Source: Zygnema cylindricum (Eukaryota; Streptophyta; Zygnematophyceae; Zygnematales; Zygnemataceae). From it: a DNA stretch of 64,000 bases. Position numbers and translations under genes: made by a program. This document shows, piece after piece, positions 35,560 through 48,077 of this stretch (positions within the stretch are counted from its first letter, which is position 1; each line of letters starts with the position of its first letter). The notes under the pieces are model-generated. The model was given only the letters and a program-made list of their open reading frames with translations. It was not told the DNA's origin and searched no databases. The stretch is from positions 18,501-82,500 of the forward strand of contig JBBHKE010000167.1 in assembly GCA_037447655.1 (NCBI GenBank). The letters run 5' to 3'.

Positions 35560-36212
35560 TAGCGAGGTTTTTGTGTCGCCGCTAGACTTCATGGAGCCGA
35601 CAAGGAAGTAATTTGGTCGCAAACCTTGTCAATCGGCATCATCGCATAAAATAGGCCTTCCTTTTACGCAACCATACCCAACCATACACTCAGTATACTA
35701 GACCGAGAAACGCTATTGGTATTAATAACACTATATTGATGCCCCTAAATTACCACCCTTGAACCCAAAATGTAATGAATAATAACGTTTTTTCCTTTAC
35801 GCCAATATCAGTACGATTCACTTAATGTCATTTACTCCATTTCAGGATGTGTTTAAATAAGGTGTTGTACGAAATGTGCCAATATTTAATGAAATTCCTC
35901 GTTAATTTGTACAAGAGTACAAAAAATGTGTCCCATAACATTTGTCGACACTTAAAAGCGCAAATAGTTGATAAACAAGGGGTAAAATAGAGCGAACTTG
36001 CTCTCACGTGTTCAAACTTCAACGATGTAAACATTATATTTAGGGTGGCGTTCTACCACGATTTTTTGTAATTGTACGGCCAACATTACACGATGCTACA
36101 TCTTGAACGATGTTCTTTTGCGTAGTGTCTGTAATCCACGTGCTCAAAAATGAGTGGTACCACGTAAGATAAGATCCTATATCGAAAATCGTCAAATATT
36201 TTTTACACTCAC

Positions 36213-36906
36213 TAAGGGTACTTTCGCATGTGCTAAAGTTACAGCTATTTTCTGTCGTTTTCCTCTGTAACTTAGAAAAAAACGAGAAAATCTGCAGCCA
36301 TACCAAAAAAACGAAATTAATACTGTACAAGTTGCATTACCGTAAAACTTTAAATGCACTGTAGTTTGTCGTTTAGGTCAATGCAGTTTGTCGTCTAGCG
36401 AGTTTCAACCCATTTTCACGTCCTTCCAGCTCATCTTCAAACTTGAAATCAAATCACCTCGCAAGGTGATTTTAAATAAAGTTCCAGGATGAGAGCGAAT
36501 AGGCAGACGTTGTAACACGTGCCGGAAGTTTTTTACCATTCCCGAGCGCGGAGTACCAAAAAAAAAACCAAATGCACGTTTACGGCCTGTACGAACCGTA
36601 TTCCGTGCGCTGTTTTCCGTACAGGGGCCGTGGAGGGGTCACGACCAACGGACGCCATTTCGCAAAAGCGTGAAGGCGCCTCCTTCCTTCCCCTCATATC
36701 CTTCCTCAACGTTCTCTGTCGTAACACTCCTTTCTCAAACACACGTGCCTTCACATATACGGCGTAGGAAAAACATTGGGCACCTTTCGACAAGCGGGAA
36801 GACCAAAAAAAAACCGCATTTCTGTGCAACTGCCTGCCTGTCTGCATTTATATGGTAGGCACAGAGGTAGGCTGTTGTCAGACAGGTAATTAATTGGCAG
36901 GCAGTT

Positions 36907-36942
<36 letters not shown>

Positions 36943-37535
36943 TATTATATGTCTGCCAACTGCCTGCCTGTCTGCATTAATACGGTAGGCACACAGGCAG
37001 GCTGTTGGCAAGCAGGTAATTAACAGGCAATTAAAATGAGCTTATAAAAAACACCCAACAACATTTGGCAATGTCACATGCAAGTTTGAACATACATAGT
37101 TGTATAAAAGGCCGTAAATGTTTGTCCTCTGCCATATTTGAATACACTATGTTAATATGCTTTGTATCCGTTTTTACAAGAATGGCGAAGAAGGGTGGTG
37201 GAAAGTACAAAGACATGACACTGCAGAGAAGAGAGGGGCGTTTTGTGGAATATCTGAACAAGTACGACAGAATGGTGAAAGTCTCCACGTCGACAATATC
37301 CCAAAGATTGTACAGCGTGCGGTTTGACATCTCAATTTGCAGGTGAGTTGAAGTTTCGCATAATTTTGTGTATCACATCACCTGTCACTGTTTCGTACAC
37401 GTCTACGTGAGTCACCTGTGTAAAGTAACAAGTTTTTTTCGTTTACATCCGAATGCTCTGAAAATTGTACGGAGAATCTTCGCTAAAAAACAAAGTAACA
37501 AGACTAAGTTTCGGTTACATGCGAAAGTACCCTAA
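36213..37535 (+). mobile_element. TIR element family E, copy 2, with intact captured exon
   Basis: An inverted copy of 13,342-14,676, ending TAAGGGTACTTTCGCATGT and ACATGCGAAAGTACCCTAA. It includes a GC-rich block (36,560-36,660), a short (TA)n run at 36,908-36,940 and the exon at 37,182-37,342. Confidence 0.8.
37182..37342 (+). other. Captured exon in element E2, open frame with splice donor
   Basis: An ATG opens 53 codons, starting [19 protein letters not shown] and reaching RLYSVRFDISIC, ending in TTGCAG/GTGAGTT. Compared with the E1 copy, it differs by scattered substitutions and has no stop. Its preserved length and donor in both copies indicate capture of a genuine first exon. The source gene is not identified; resemblance to the N-terminus of ribosomal protein P0 (uL10) is a weak suggestion. 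Confidence 0.5.
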
Positions 37536-38095
37536 CATCAACTCGAAATCCTCATTTGCATACCATGAACGTGCCGACCAAGGATCGTGCGACACAAATC
37601 TTTGCAAACGCTTGTCAGATGCTAGCTCATTTTTTTTGTAATTTTTGCTTTTCACGTGAAGAATGAGCGCTTCCACAAATAGTTTGACGAATGGCCTGTA
37701 ACAAAAACAGCGCGACGAAAGTTCGCTACAAGATTACTTTTGTGATTTCGGTTGGATTTTTGTATGTATATATTATGTGCAAAATTCTTCGATTTTCGTT
37801 CATTGTCGTCCTAACACGTATGTTCATTATCCAGCGTGTCGCGGCTCATTTTTTTTCTGTAAATGGTGATGTACCTCCTCGAGGTACACCACCATTTGCA
37901 TAAACTTTTGACACGAATGCTTCGCGAAAAAACATCCAACGGTCATTGTTACCTCTCAAACCTTTGAAGAATATTGGCAAGATTCTCTGTAATGTTGTTC
38001 GCGTATAAAAACAAAATAAGAAGTACGGCATAGTATGGAGAGGTATAGATTTTAGTAAACAACCTCACTTTTCGTATAATGGAACGCCACCCTTA

Positions 38096-41000
38096 GATGC
38101 TATTGTGAATGTGTATCCATAGAATGTATAAACTAGAGTTGATAGTTTAATGGCGTTTACTCTTCTCAATAAGACTTGCGAAAAAAACCTTGACGCTAAT
38201 AGCGATTCGCGGTGTAGTACAGCAATTGGTTTTCACAATAGCGAAACCTGTCAACGTGCGACAACGAAGTCGTTGTTGTCTGCTAGCCTTGGGGCTCCGA
38301 TCCGACGGTCTCCAATCACACTTGGCGGGGCCAACGACTAGGGTTACGAAATCGGTACAGAATCTTTAACGTTCTTACTATTGGGCAGTCTCTCTAAAGT
38401 CGTTCGTCGCAACACATGGGCCTTTTACATGTCAGGTCTCCTAAAGTGCTGACGCGTCTTCGATTGGCCTATATAATGGAATGGTCTTGCAAAGTGCAGT
38501 AAACGCTATCAAAAATTAGCGGAAACATGGATGACCATTTCGATATTACTAATACAAAAGTACATCTCACCCGGAATAGTGCAGAGATTGGATTTGACAA
38601 CTCGCGAGGTATTTAGTCTCCTTGGGCGTAAGTGCCTTCGGTCCACATTACGAGGTTATTACTTGTTGTTCTTTCCATTAGTATCGAAATATTAGATGGA
38701 GCAATCATCGATTGTCTCGTGTTGTACACGTTCAACATTATGTAATGAATGTTAGTATATGTCGGTGTGATAAACCTAAAAAATCAACGAAACTTACGTT
38801 GTTCAAGAGATTGTAGATCCCCAAACGATAATGGTCTATCGTGAGTATACATTATGTAATACAACCATCAATTTCACAACAAAGTCACATTATTATACGT
38901 TTTTTTGTAAACTTCGTGAAATCAAAAAATCAACGAAATTGCGTGTATTAGTTGCAATTGCTTGTTTTTAACAGCTTCTATGAGGTAGACGAGGTGCTTT
39001 AAGAGTACAAAAATAAGAGTTATGTACGGTTGCGTAGCAAGCCATCCGCACGACCTTTAATTTGACAATGGACGGAAAACATAAACAAGTTAATATTGTG
39101 TTGGAAAAAGACCTAAGATGTGTTTTGAGGCCCTGATGAAAAACGAGGTGAGTTTTACTCTTTGTATGCAACACATATGAGAAGAGCATTGAAGATCGTG
39201 CGAGATACCATCCCCTACACTCTTCATTGTTGTCTTCTAAAAAGAGAGACATGTCATGAATGTGGCCTTATACTCATACCTTCCTTTAAAACATATGCGA
39301 CAATGTTCATCATGGGAATATACGATCAAATGAGACTCAACGCTACAAAAATACGTAAGTTGGCGAATGATAGGTTCATCTGATTTTAACTTAAGGCATA
39401 CATCGCTTTCAACATACGAGACTTCGCTTTAAATTTTACCAGCTCGTGGATTATTTGAATTTGATTGGGTCAACCGTTTTTCATTTTGGCATGTTATACT
39501 GAACTTCTATAAAAATGTATCTAGCCGAGATACAAAAACCTTCAATAGATAATCTAAGGTTTGCTTATATTTGTGACAAACAATGGGGGGGTAAAATCCA
39601 CCACCTCACCTTTCTGAATTAATCACATTTACGACTACGAAGGAGAAGACACCATCGACCACAAATATGCCTTTTCACGTTGTGAATCCTTAAGAGGATT
39701 TCTCGCGAAGTGGGAAGGTAAATTTAACCAAGATAGTTTACACACCTTCATCTCCGAGTATCAAAGTAAAGTTGTTGTAAAGTTGTTCTATAACGATGTG
39801 CTCAATACTACGTGGTCGGCGTACAAGCTCAATACAATGACCTTTCAATATTAGTATAATAAGGAAATTTAAATCGAATGACTCCTCTCTTCCCACGTTG
39901 ACCCTATCTTTTGGTAGCTGAAGATTAAAAAAATAGTTAACATATTAAAGATGGATCATTTGATGTAACTTGTCGAAGCATTCCCCCTTGAATGAATGTT
40001 CTCAATTATTAAGAAAGACGTAAAATGTCGATAGTGGGGGATTTGCATCGAGGATGGGTAAATTTACAATTATCAGATCATAGGGACTTCTCTCACCTTC
40101 CGAGTATAGTTTGTACCTAAATGTCGCCTATGAGTATGTCATGCACATTTTTTATTATCAATGCGACATTTTTGCCCATTTTGCACACGTAGTGTAATCA
40201 TCCCTATAATGTTATGACGCGACGATACATTTGGTACACGCCAGTTGCTTAAGTGGCGAGGCGTTGCCTCACTACATGTAACACAATTGATGCCAAATGT
40301 TAGGAGCTTGCGATATATTTTCTGACGTACAGCAAATTATTATTCAGGCGTGTAGTTGGTCGCCTTGGGAGGATGGAGTACGATACAAAGTCCATACCTA
40401 TGCATCAACAAAAAAAGTTTACTTGTGCTCCCTACGAGACTTTTGAGAATGTAAGACGCCTACTAGGCTGTCGGGTGTAACATGTAATCACCAGTTAATG
40501 AACTATTGACAAGTTACAAGAATCAAACAATATCGTTGGCCAACATACTTTGGCCAAACGGTTTTTATACAATGATGATGTTGGCGAGATTTTGTTCCGC
40601 AAATTAGAAAACCTTGCGACGTGCAACAATAAAGTCACGGTCACCGCTGACTGAATCGTAGGTAACTTTTGGAGCACTTATCTTACAATTGTTAATAACA
40701 TTTGGCACAATTTGTGGCAATAGCCACACTGTCAACACACTAACTTTTAGTTCCTTTAATTGAAGGATATGAAAAAAGTCTTAGGTTGTAGGAGATAGGA
40801 GCCCATATGTGACGAGTCACCAAAAGGGTGATGCTTCTATGGTTGGCCTATGTAAGGGAGAGGTCATGAGAAATGTTCAAGCGCGCCTAAAAAAATTTGA
40901 AAGTTTAGTGCAAAGATGGCTGACCATCTTATGGTACTCTTCGGGGTCCTACCCTAATAGTCTATTTCCGCACTATACCTTTCAGCTATTATTTTTTGAG

Positions 41001-41879
41001 TATAATATGGACGTTTCCTGTTTAAGCTGTAATGCACGAACTGTACGGTTGTATCCTGGTTCAGGTCTGAAGTTTGAACCTGGCGTCATAAAACTACGAC
41101 TCGCAACTTCCGCGTGGCCCGTGGGACATTAGTGTTGTGACGCATTGGGACTCGTAGATCTAACGGTCACAAATCGTCGCAGATACTTCAAGCTCTGGAT
41201 TAGCAGAAAATCCTCGAGGATTCTCGACAATCGACGGTAGGATATTCCTGTACGGATCACACATGGGATTTTACACACGTGAGGAGTCTTCTCTAGAGAC
41301 GTTCGATTTATGACGCAACAAGAAAGTACAGATCCAACGGTCCGCGCAGTTTCCCGCGCTGTAAGTAAGCTGATTATTGTACCTTCGTGGATTTCCCTAA
41401 TATGACGCATCAGGTTCGCAATCTCAGTTGCCTCGAGAACCCCGCGAACTTTCGCGCCATCTATATCTTTTTTGTCGTGTCCTGTCAGAAGTTTCACCTG
41501 TCAGCTGCATTTGCCAGCGCGCCAATTCAAAATTTCTGTTGGCAAACCCGACGAATAATCGGATTGAGATTTTACGCGAGCTACGAAAAAGGAAAATATC
41601 ACCTACAGTACAGTGTACCGTACGGACTGGACCAGACAAAACGCGTAGGGCTTTAGAGCATGTCATAATTATTACCGTATTTATTGTTTACAATCTACTT
41701 CAGGGATTCGTGTTGCCCGGCTGGAAAGATTTTGTCAAACTTTGTCGCTGGACATTGTCGAAGGGGCGGCCTGCCTGTTCTCATAATACACTCGACGCGT
41801 GTCAAAACACTTGGCAGATAGATATAATGTGTTCCTCCCCCGACGTGACACGTTACTAGAATTTCGTTCGTTCGCACCA
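38096..41879. other. 3.8-kb region without a recognised gene
   Basis: Mostly low-complexity-free AT-rich DNA that looks like an old, eroded mobile element. One frame at 39,618-39,854 (+) stays open for about 78 codons without an ATG and looks protein-like (YDYEGEDTIDHKYAFSRCES, then LRGFLAKWEGKF), but I cannot assign it. A MITE A fragment ('cgctaatagcgattcgcggtgta') lies at about 38,194-38,216. Confidence 0.4.
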
Positions 41880-42437
41880 TTAGAAAGTGACTGCTCGCTT
41901 TTCTAGAACCGGGTGCTGGACCGAAATAAGCCGTCCGATGAATCTGAAATAATTTATCTTGCGCCGTCGATGCAATATAGGTGTGCGATGACGTGTCACG
42001 TAACCCGCCGAGGTGGGAGAAACGCGGCACGGAAAGCACCCGCTTTGACGGCTTCCAGAAAACGACAACCGCGGCGTAACCAGAACCGGCGGGAAGCCGC
42101 TTTTGCCACAACTCCTGATTGCCACAATCGGTCTCACACGTGCCAGCTCCAGATAATACGTGTCGTCTTCTGCAACTGCCCAGCCGTCGCTTCGCTGCGC
42201 CTCCCAATCCAATTCCTGCCACTCGTCGTACAGCTGCGACTTAACAAATACATCAAAATAAGTACTACGCAACATGTACTTGTTTCGTACTTTACTGTGT
42301 GGCAGAGTACTTGTTTTATTAATTTTAGATACATCCGCCCTTTCTGGAGTCGTAAACTTAATTCTACCGTCTTCAATATAAAAAAAATACTCTGCAAAAT
42401 CATTTTCGCGACATAAACGGTAGAGAGTTCGTAGCAA
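41880..42437 (-). CDS. Unrecognised open reading frame, 185 codons
   Basis: The N-terminal half looks protein-like, with charged and aromatic residues in a natural mix (DFAEYFFYIEDGRIKFTTPE; LYDEWQELDWEAQRSDGWAV). The C-terminal half is Arg/Pro/Ser-rich and may be readthrough beyond an unseen splice donor. The opposite strand is also open over most of the length, which lowers confidence. No domain is recognised and it may be a single exon or a captured fragment. It lies 260 bp upstream of the PLATZ gene in divergent orientation. Confidence 0.25.
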   Translation of the reverse strand: MLRTLYRLCRENDFAEYFFYIEDGRIKFTTPERADVSKINKTSTLPHSKVRNKYMLRSTYFDVFVKSQLYDEWQELDWEAQRSDGWAVAEDDTYYLELARVRPIVAIRSCGKSGFPPVLVTPRLSFSGSRQSGCFPCRVSPTSAGYVTRHRTPILHRRRKINYFRFIGRLISVQHPVLEKRAVTF

Positions 42438-42699
42438 ATGTATAAAACAAAGTACCGATTCTATAAAATGTCCTCCTGGTGGCGGCGACTTTTATAATAC
42501 TCGAAGGTGACTTTCGTCGCCCCCAAAAAAAAAAAAAAAAGTATATTTGTGTGTACGCCTCCATTAGCGTAGCTTTCACGTCAGATTCTCTCTCCCTCTC
42601 TCTCCTCTTCCATTTCATTTACCGCCATTCCATTGTCTTTCTCATCCCTCCATTGTCCATTCCTGTTTCTTCCCCCTCCATTCTCTCCTCCCTCCTCCC

Positions 42700-43706
42700 A
42701 TGCCCGGCATGTCCGCCCCTCCCTCCCACCACCTCCCCGGCCCCAGGGAGGGCCCTGATTGGCTGAAGAGCCTCCTCCGTGGCACCTTCTTCTCCCCCTG
42801 CCTCGTCCACGTGGCAGCTCACAAAAACGAGCGCAACTTCTTCTGTACGGACTGCTCCGGCTCCCCCCTCTGCACCCTCTGCGTCCAAAAGTCCCACCCT
42901 CCCTCCCTCCACTCCACCATGCAGATACGACGCTCGTCGTACCACGAGGCCGTACGATGTACGGACGTGCAGAGACTTTTGGACATATCCGGGATTCAGG
43001 TCTACGTCATCAATTCGGCGAAAATCGTATTTTTGAACGGGCGGCCGCAGGCTCGGCCTCAGAAGGGAGCTCCGTACAGTTGCGAGACTTGCCTCCGTAC
43101 ACTTTTGGATTCTTGTCGTTTCTGCTCCATAGGGTGTAAGTTGGGGGCGGTGGAGACGGACGAATCGGTGAACTTGATGCCACGTGGCAGTACGGGAGGG
43201 GGCAGAAATGGCGGGGGGCGGGGGTCAAATCGGGAATTGCAATTTCCGTACATTGCGGAAATTCCGGGTCGGGATTATAACCATTTGTTGGATTCGGCGG
43301 GGGCGGATCCCGTTGAGGGAAGAGAGAGGAGGGGGAGGTTCTCGAGGAAGGGGGGAAGAGTTAGGAAGAGAAGAGGGAGGAAGTCATAAATGGGATTACT
43401 CGGGGGGAGAGTGGAATCGAGAATGGGGGTAGAGAGAGAGGCAGGGAAGGGGGACAGAATGAGAATGAGGATTTCTTTGGACAACAGTTGTACGGACAGT
43501 TTCGGAAGAAGAGAAGGACAGCTGTCAAAGTGGTGGAGGATGTGTTTTTGGGGGGTAAGGGGAACAACCACATAGAACCGTCGTCTCCGACTAGTTCCGT
43601 TTTACGGCCGGAGACTCCGCCTCAGTTTGGCGTTTTGGGTCTTTTCCAATGGAAGGAGGGGGGGCATAGGAGGAAGGGAGTGCCCCAGAGGGCTCCATTG
43701 TGGTAA
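42700..43706 (+). CDS. PLATZ transcription factor, reading frame broken before the C-terminal tail
   Basis: PLATZ proteins are plant-specific zinc-dependent DNA-binding repressors. The first frame (42,700-43,389) holds the whole domain: WLKSLLRGTFFSPC, metal ligands C34, H37, C49, C52, C58, C61, H66, H71, the hallmark QIRRSSYHEAVRC, LLDISGIQVYVINSAK, then the second cluster C128, C131, C139, C142, C146. It reads on into a Gly/Arg-rich stretch and stops at 43,387. The next frame, open from 43,365 to 43,706, carries the family's C-terminal signature RRKGVPQRAPL and ends 3 residues later. So the original protein probably crossed frames between 43,362 and 43,386 in a purine run: a one-base indel, an assembly error or an unrecognised intron. 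PLATZ genes usually have introns in the domain; this one is uninterrupted there. Start may be 42,700 or 42,709. Confidence 0.88.
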
Positions 43707-46404
43707 ATAGGAGGAGAGGGAGAGAGGGAGAGAGAGAGAGAGACAAGGAGTCGTGACATTTGCGGCAAATTTTGTATAGAGAGGACGACAAAAATGGCGC
43801 AATTTGATTGAAAATTGACATAGAGAGGAGGGAGAGGAGGGAGAGGAGGAGAGGAGGAGGAGGAAGGAGAGGAGGAGGGAGAGGGAGAGTTTGTACTGGA
43901 GGTGGGTAAGGATGAGAAGTTTTTTGAATCGGGACTCGAATCTCGACCTTTCTACATTTTTTTGAAAGGGTGAGAGGGAGGAGATGGAGAGTGAGGAGAG
44001 GGGGAAGGAGGAGAGGGAGAGGACTGTTTCGATTTTGTGAAGAGCTGTAGACACAAAAAAAATGCAACTCTCACGTGTGAGAGAAGTGCAGTTTTTTGTT
44101 TCCTTTCATTTTTTTTTTCGATTTTTTTTTTCTTTTTGTCTCCTTTCCTTTTTGTTTCGTTTGAAGATTTGAATAATGGATTTTGGTTCTTAAAAAGAAA
44201 CACTGGAGGGAGAGGTATTTCGACATTAAAGTTTCTGTTCTTTTTTCAGTTTCTGTTATAAAAGTTTATATTCCGTTTCCGTTTCCGTTATCAACTCCGT
44301 TTCTGTTTTCAGTTCACAAATCTGATTTTCTGTTGACCGACAATGAGGAGAAAGGGAGGAGAGAGGGAGGAGAGGAAAAAGAGGGAGGGGAAGCCGGATA
44401 GAATGATTGGTCTAGAGTCGGAACCGATAATCGACGATCGAATCTTTTTTATTTACAGAATTGGGTTCCGACGAAAGAAAATATGTGAAAGAGGATTTTG
44501 TGAAGGAAGTGGATTCAGTTTTTGCAATATTCCATTTTGGGGAGAAAACTGGAAAGTCTTTCAACAGTCGTCCGAGTTCATCTGAAGGTTTTTTTGTTCT
44601 TGAAGTTTTTCCACGAATCTTTTGGAAATTATTTTGGAGACCTTTCGGAAATTTTTCGAAAATCTCTCGGGAGATCTTCTGGAAATCTTTTGGAAATCTG
44701 GGGAAGAATCTATACATTCCTGTATAACAAAAAGCTGTTGGGAGGTGCAGTTACAGGAAAGAAGAAAAAATGGGCGAAGTTTTTGGAATGACTAAGATGA
44801 GTTTCTCGGAATTTGAAAAAATGTTTCGGAAACGTGAGAACCCAAAAGAGGATATTTTTACTTCGGAAACGGAGACTGATCTGAAAACTGCGAATCGGAA
44901 ACTGTAAATGGAAAAATTGAGAATCGGAAACTGAGAATAGGAAACAAAGTGGTTTTGGAAACAAAAAATTGATTCGGAAACTGACAATTGAGAGGAATTT
45001 TTTTTATGTACATAGCTGTATCGTAAGCATTTGCGGCGATTATTTTGCGATTGGCACTCATTGGTCGGTTAAGGCGATCGGATTTCAAATTTAACGGCAA
45101 GCGGCAATTTTGCAGAAACAGACGAAAATAAAACGGAGCACTTTTCGAGTAGGAGCAGCACAGCTTTTGGCAGATTGTACACAGCTAGCAAGCAGGCAGA
45201 AAGAGAGAGGGAGAGAGAGATAGAGAAGTGAATGGGAGTGGGAGGGAGAGGGAGTCAAGGAGGGAGAGAGAGAGGAAGAGATGAGGAATAAATAATACTA
45301 CATGGGTCCCTAGTATTCTGTGCGGGAGTAGAGGGAGAAGTAGCGCAGGACTTAGCAAACTTCCAATGTTTTCTATCACTGCAAAAGAAGATGCCTTTTT
45401 CTTCTTCTCATCATATAACATAAAATTGTTCTATTTTGCAAAACCTGAAAATGTGAGACTTGGTGAATTGGTTTTCGAGTCGGTGGTTGTATTGTTCAAT
45501 GGAAAATGTGGATCAATGAGCTGAAATTTTGTTTATAATCGTATTTTTTATTTTTGCTTGTGGATTCTAATGTGGGTTGTTTTGAAGTTTTTTATGGTTT
45601 ATGGATATTATTGGTACATGGATAACAGTTGTATATATGTTTTTGTGAAGGGCAGGTTGTAACTGGTGGAGATTGTTTTGTGAAAATGTGGGCTTCTGAA
45701 AGAATATGAGTGATATAGAATATGACCTCCAAAGAGTGTATTATTAGTATTAACAATTCATTGGAATATACCACAATAAATCATGTTTTGCCACGTGGCT
45801 CATTATTGGGCACTAAATCGCTTTGTAAGCTTCTTGGTTATAAAAATACTTGAAATAGAGTGACAGATCTTTTAGTAATGGGTTGTGAACTGTTCCCTGG
45901 CTCGAAAAATCAATTAGGAAACATTGTTTGGCAGTTGTTTGAAGTGTTTAAACGTGACTATTCTTACGTTCTGTTTTTTTTACCACTCTTCTATTGGCAA
46001 ATCACCTCTATTTGTGTGCTAGTTTTCCTTTCGCATTTTTGTCTTTTTAGTTGTTAGTTAGTTCTTTGTGTGTGTTGGTTTTTCCTTTCCTCTAGTTTCC
46101 ATTTACTAGATATGGTTTACTATTGTTTATTTCCAATGAAGCTTATAGTTTGTTATTTAATTATTTAACGATAGAGTAAAGCGCTATGAGAAGGAATAAT
46201 TGTTGTTCAAAATTAGAATTGCTATTTCAAATGCAAAGGGACATTTTGCTGACTCAAAAGGCCATAAGCACATTTTTTTATTAGACATTTTTTTCTTATG
46301 TGTGAGAAATGTAAACCCTAAATGTGGAGGGTGGACCGTACGTTTGATCAATAACCGTGTGCAAGATTACGAAAAATCGTATTATATTTTATATGATTAT
46401 TTTA
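43707..46404. other. Gene-free region after PLATZ
   Basis: GA-rich purine tracts (43,705-43,760, 43,820-44,030, 44,340-44,400, 45,195-45,290), a self-similar AT/GGAAAT-rich block (44,580-44,720) and family B relic sequence near 45,779-45,815. Nothing looks coding. Confidence 0.5.
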
Positions 46405-46624
46405 TGTACAACCGTGAATCGCTATTAGTGCTAATGTTTTTTTTTCTCTTAAAACATACTTTCTCCCTACACACATGTCGAATTGTGGATCTGACGGTTG
46501 CGATTGAAAGGTAAGGTTCTCAGCTTCCGATTGGCGGCCTCAAGTGAAAATCGGACAAATATGTACGGAGAAAGGTTGTTTTAACTGGTGGAATATTATC
46601 AGCACTAATAGCGATACACGGTGC
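46405..46624. mobile_element. MITE family A, complete copy
   Basis: 'gtacaaccgtgaatcgctat' at the left and TAATAGCGATACACGGTGCA at the right, with the usual hairpin-forming arms and 'tctgacggttgcgattgaaa' centre. Confidence 0.8.
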
Positions 46625-46814
46625 ACCCTCGAAACGACGCTGAATCTTCGATGGTGTAACATCCGTACGATTCCAAATGGACATTCGGTTTTCGACGTCC
46701 GCGCGGCGCGGCGCGTCGTAAAACGAAATGAAAGTGGGGTGACGTGTACGCGTCCGGTGCTTTGCCCCACATCCCCCACACGTTGTCCGTAGTGCGAAAA
46801 ATGCAAGGGTTCAG

Positions 46815-47029
46815 AAAATCGTAATTAGCGTTAATAATTTTTTCGCCAATGAAAACATCTGTTCACATTACACATTTGTCCAATTTTCAATTTAAGGCCG
46901 CCATTCGTAAGCTGAGAATATCACCTTTCAATCGCAACCGTCAGATCCACAATCCGACATGCGTGTACGGAGAAAATATGTTTTAAGAGACGAAAAAAAC
47001 ATTAACGCTAATGACGAATCACGGTGGTA
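46815..47029. mobile_element. MITE family A copy, left terminus eroded
   Basis: Starts within 'aaatcgtaattagcgttaat' (the ACACCG end is lost) and runs to 'gctaatgacgaatcacggtg'. It is only 190 bp from the previous copy and closest in sequence to 32,866-33,086. Confidence 0.75.
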
Positions 47030-47819
47030 CTGTACTGTTTCACCTGACGGCCAAGATGCCCGAGTCTTATTGGCAGCCGCCAACGGACTTCTGTTGTTGG
47101 CGGCAACGGTAAGGCTGAACGTGAATCCCGAATCAAGAAACCGCGTTCACATTGTAAAGACTTTGCCATTGCCTTAAAAATAATTATATTGTTGACACTT
47201 GACAGCAACGTTACGGACTCGGCACCCTCCGAACCGGCCCTTCTGCTTCGGCGAAGGTACAGTGGCATCTCGCCACGTCAGCAGAGGACGAATACCTGAA
47301 GTACGTCGCGTCACAACACCACGCGCACATTGTGTGCGTGTTATGGGGAGCATTTTCCAACGCGCTTGCGCAAGCGCACGTGTTAACAAGTACGTGCCCA
47401 TCTCCAGCGCGCTCTTTGGATTACTCGTAAGCTACTGTAGGCTGCAAAGGACACGCGTCATCTAGCCATCAACCCACATGGTAGATGTAGGAAGTTCCAA
47501 TGACACATTACGAAAAATTATACCCGTTCCCATTACACGAGTGTTGGTTGTCTACATGCCAATAGTTGCAATGGGAGTTAAGAATGATGTACGTACTTGT
47601 GATACTTGAAAACACAATAGTCTACCAATTATGTGAATACCATATTGTTACAAACTTTGCCTATAGACATGGTTGTGGTCTAGTGCGAGCATATTGTCAT
47701 ACAATTTCTTATGTCTAAGTAGAGAGCACTGCTATAATTGTGTCCGTAGGCTGGTTGAATAAGTTGATACATGTACAATACAATATACATACATTCATTG
47801 ATGTGACATTTGCAAAGGC
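47030..47819. other. Gene-free spacer
   Basis: A GC-richer patch (47,040-47,420) followed by AT-rich DNA. I see no gene. Confidence 0.45.
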
Positions 47820-48077
47820 GATAAATACATGTTTAAACTACTTGCAAAAACGCCACAGGCTGCAAAAGTTGTTGTGACGGACAACCATGTGCAATTCATT
47901 AATGCTTTTTGGGGCGAAATACGCGAGGGTGTTGGCATAAAACAACCAATGTCCACGTTATTCAATATAATACCAGAAAGACAGATTGGAAAGAGTTTTA
48001 AGTGTGTTAGAAGAAAGCCTAAGGCACATCGTGATCCAACATTAAGACGACTTGTTGTTCTCTATTTTCCATTATGA
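47820..48077 (+). pseudogene. Ty3/gypsy-type integrase fragment
   Basis: The frame reads KVVVTDNHVQFINAFWGEI then GVGIKQPMSTLFNI and PERQIGK. This follows the retroviral-type integrase core pattern around the second catalytic Asp: D...QF...FW, then LGI, then MST.YHP.TDGQTE. The 'YHPQTDGQ' equivalent is degraded. No other domain of the element is recognisable nearby. Confidence 0.5.

Larger units (their letters stand above)
36040..38095. mobile_element. TIR element, TTAGGGTG family copy 2, host of element E2
   Basis: The ends are TTAGGGTGGCGTTCTACC and ATGGAACGCCACCCTTA. The right 250 bp matches 266-560 in inverse orientation. Element E2 fills most of its interior. No target-site duplication is obvious. 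Confidence 0.55.

Noticed and set aside
41695-42416. Overlapping frames on the other strand or frame at 41.7-42.4 kb
   Set aside because: They overlap the 41,880-42,437 minus-strand frame, lack any family motif and have the Arg/Pro/Ser bias of shadow frames.
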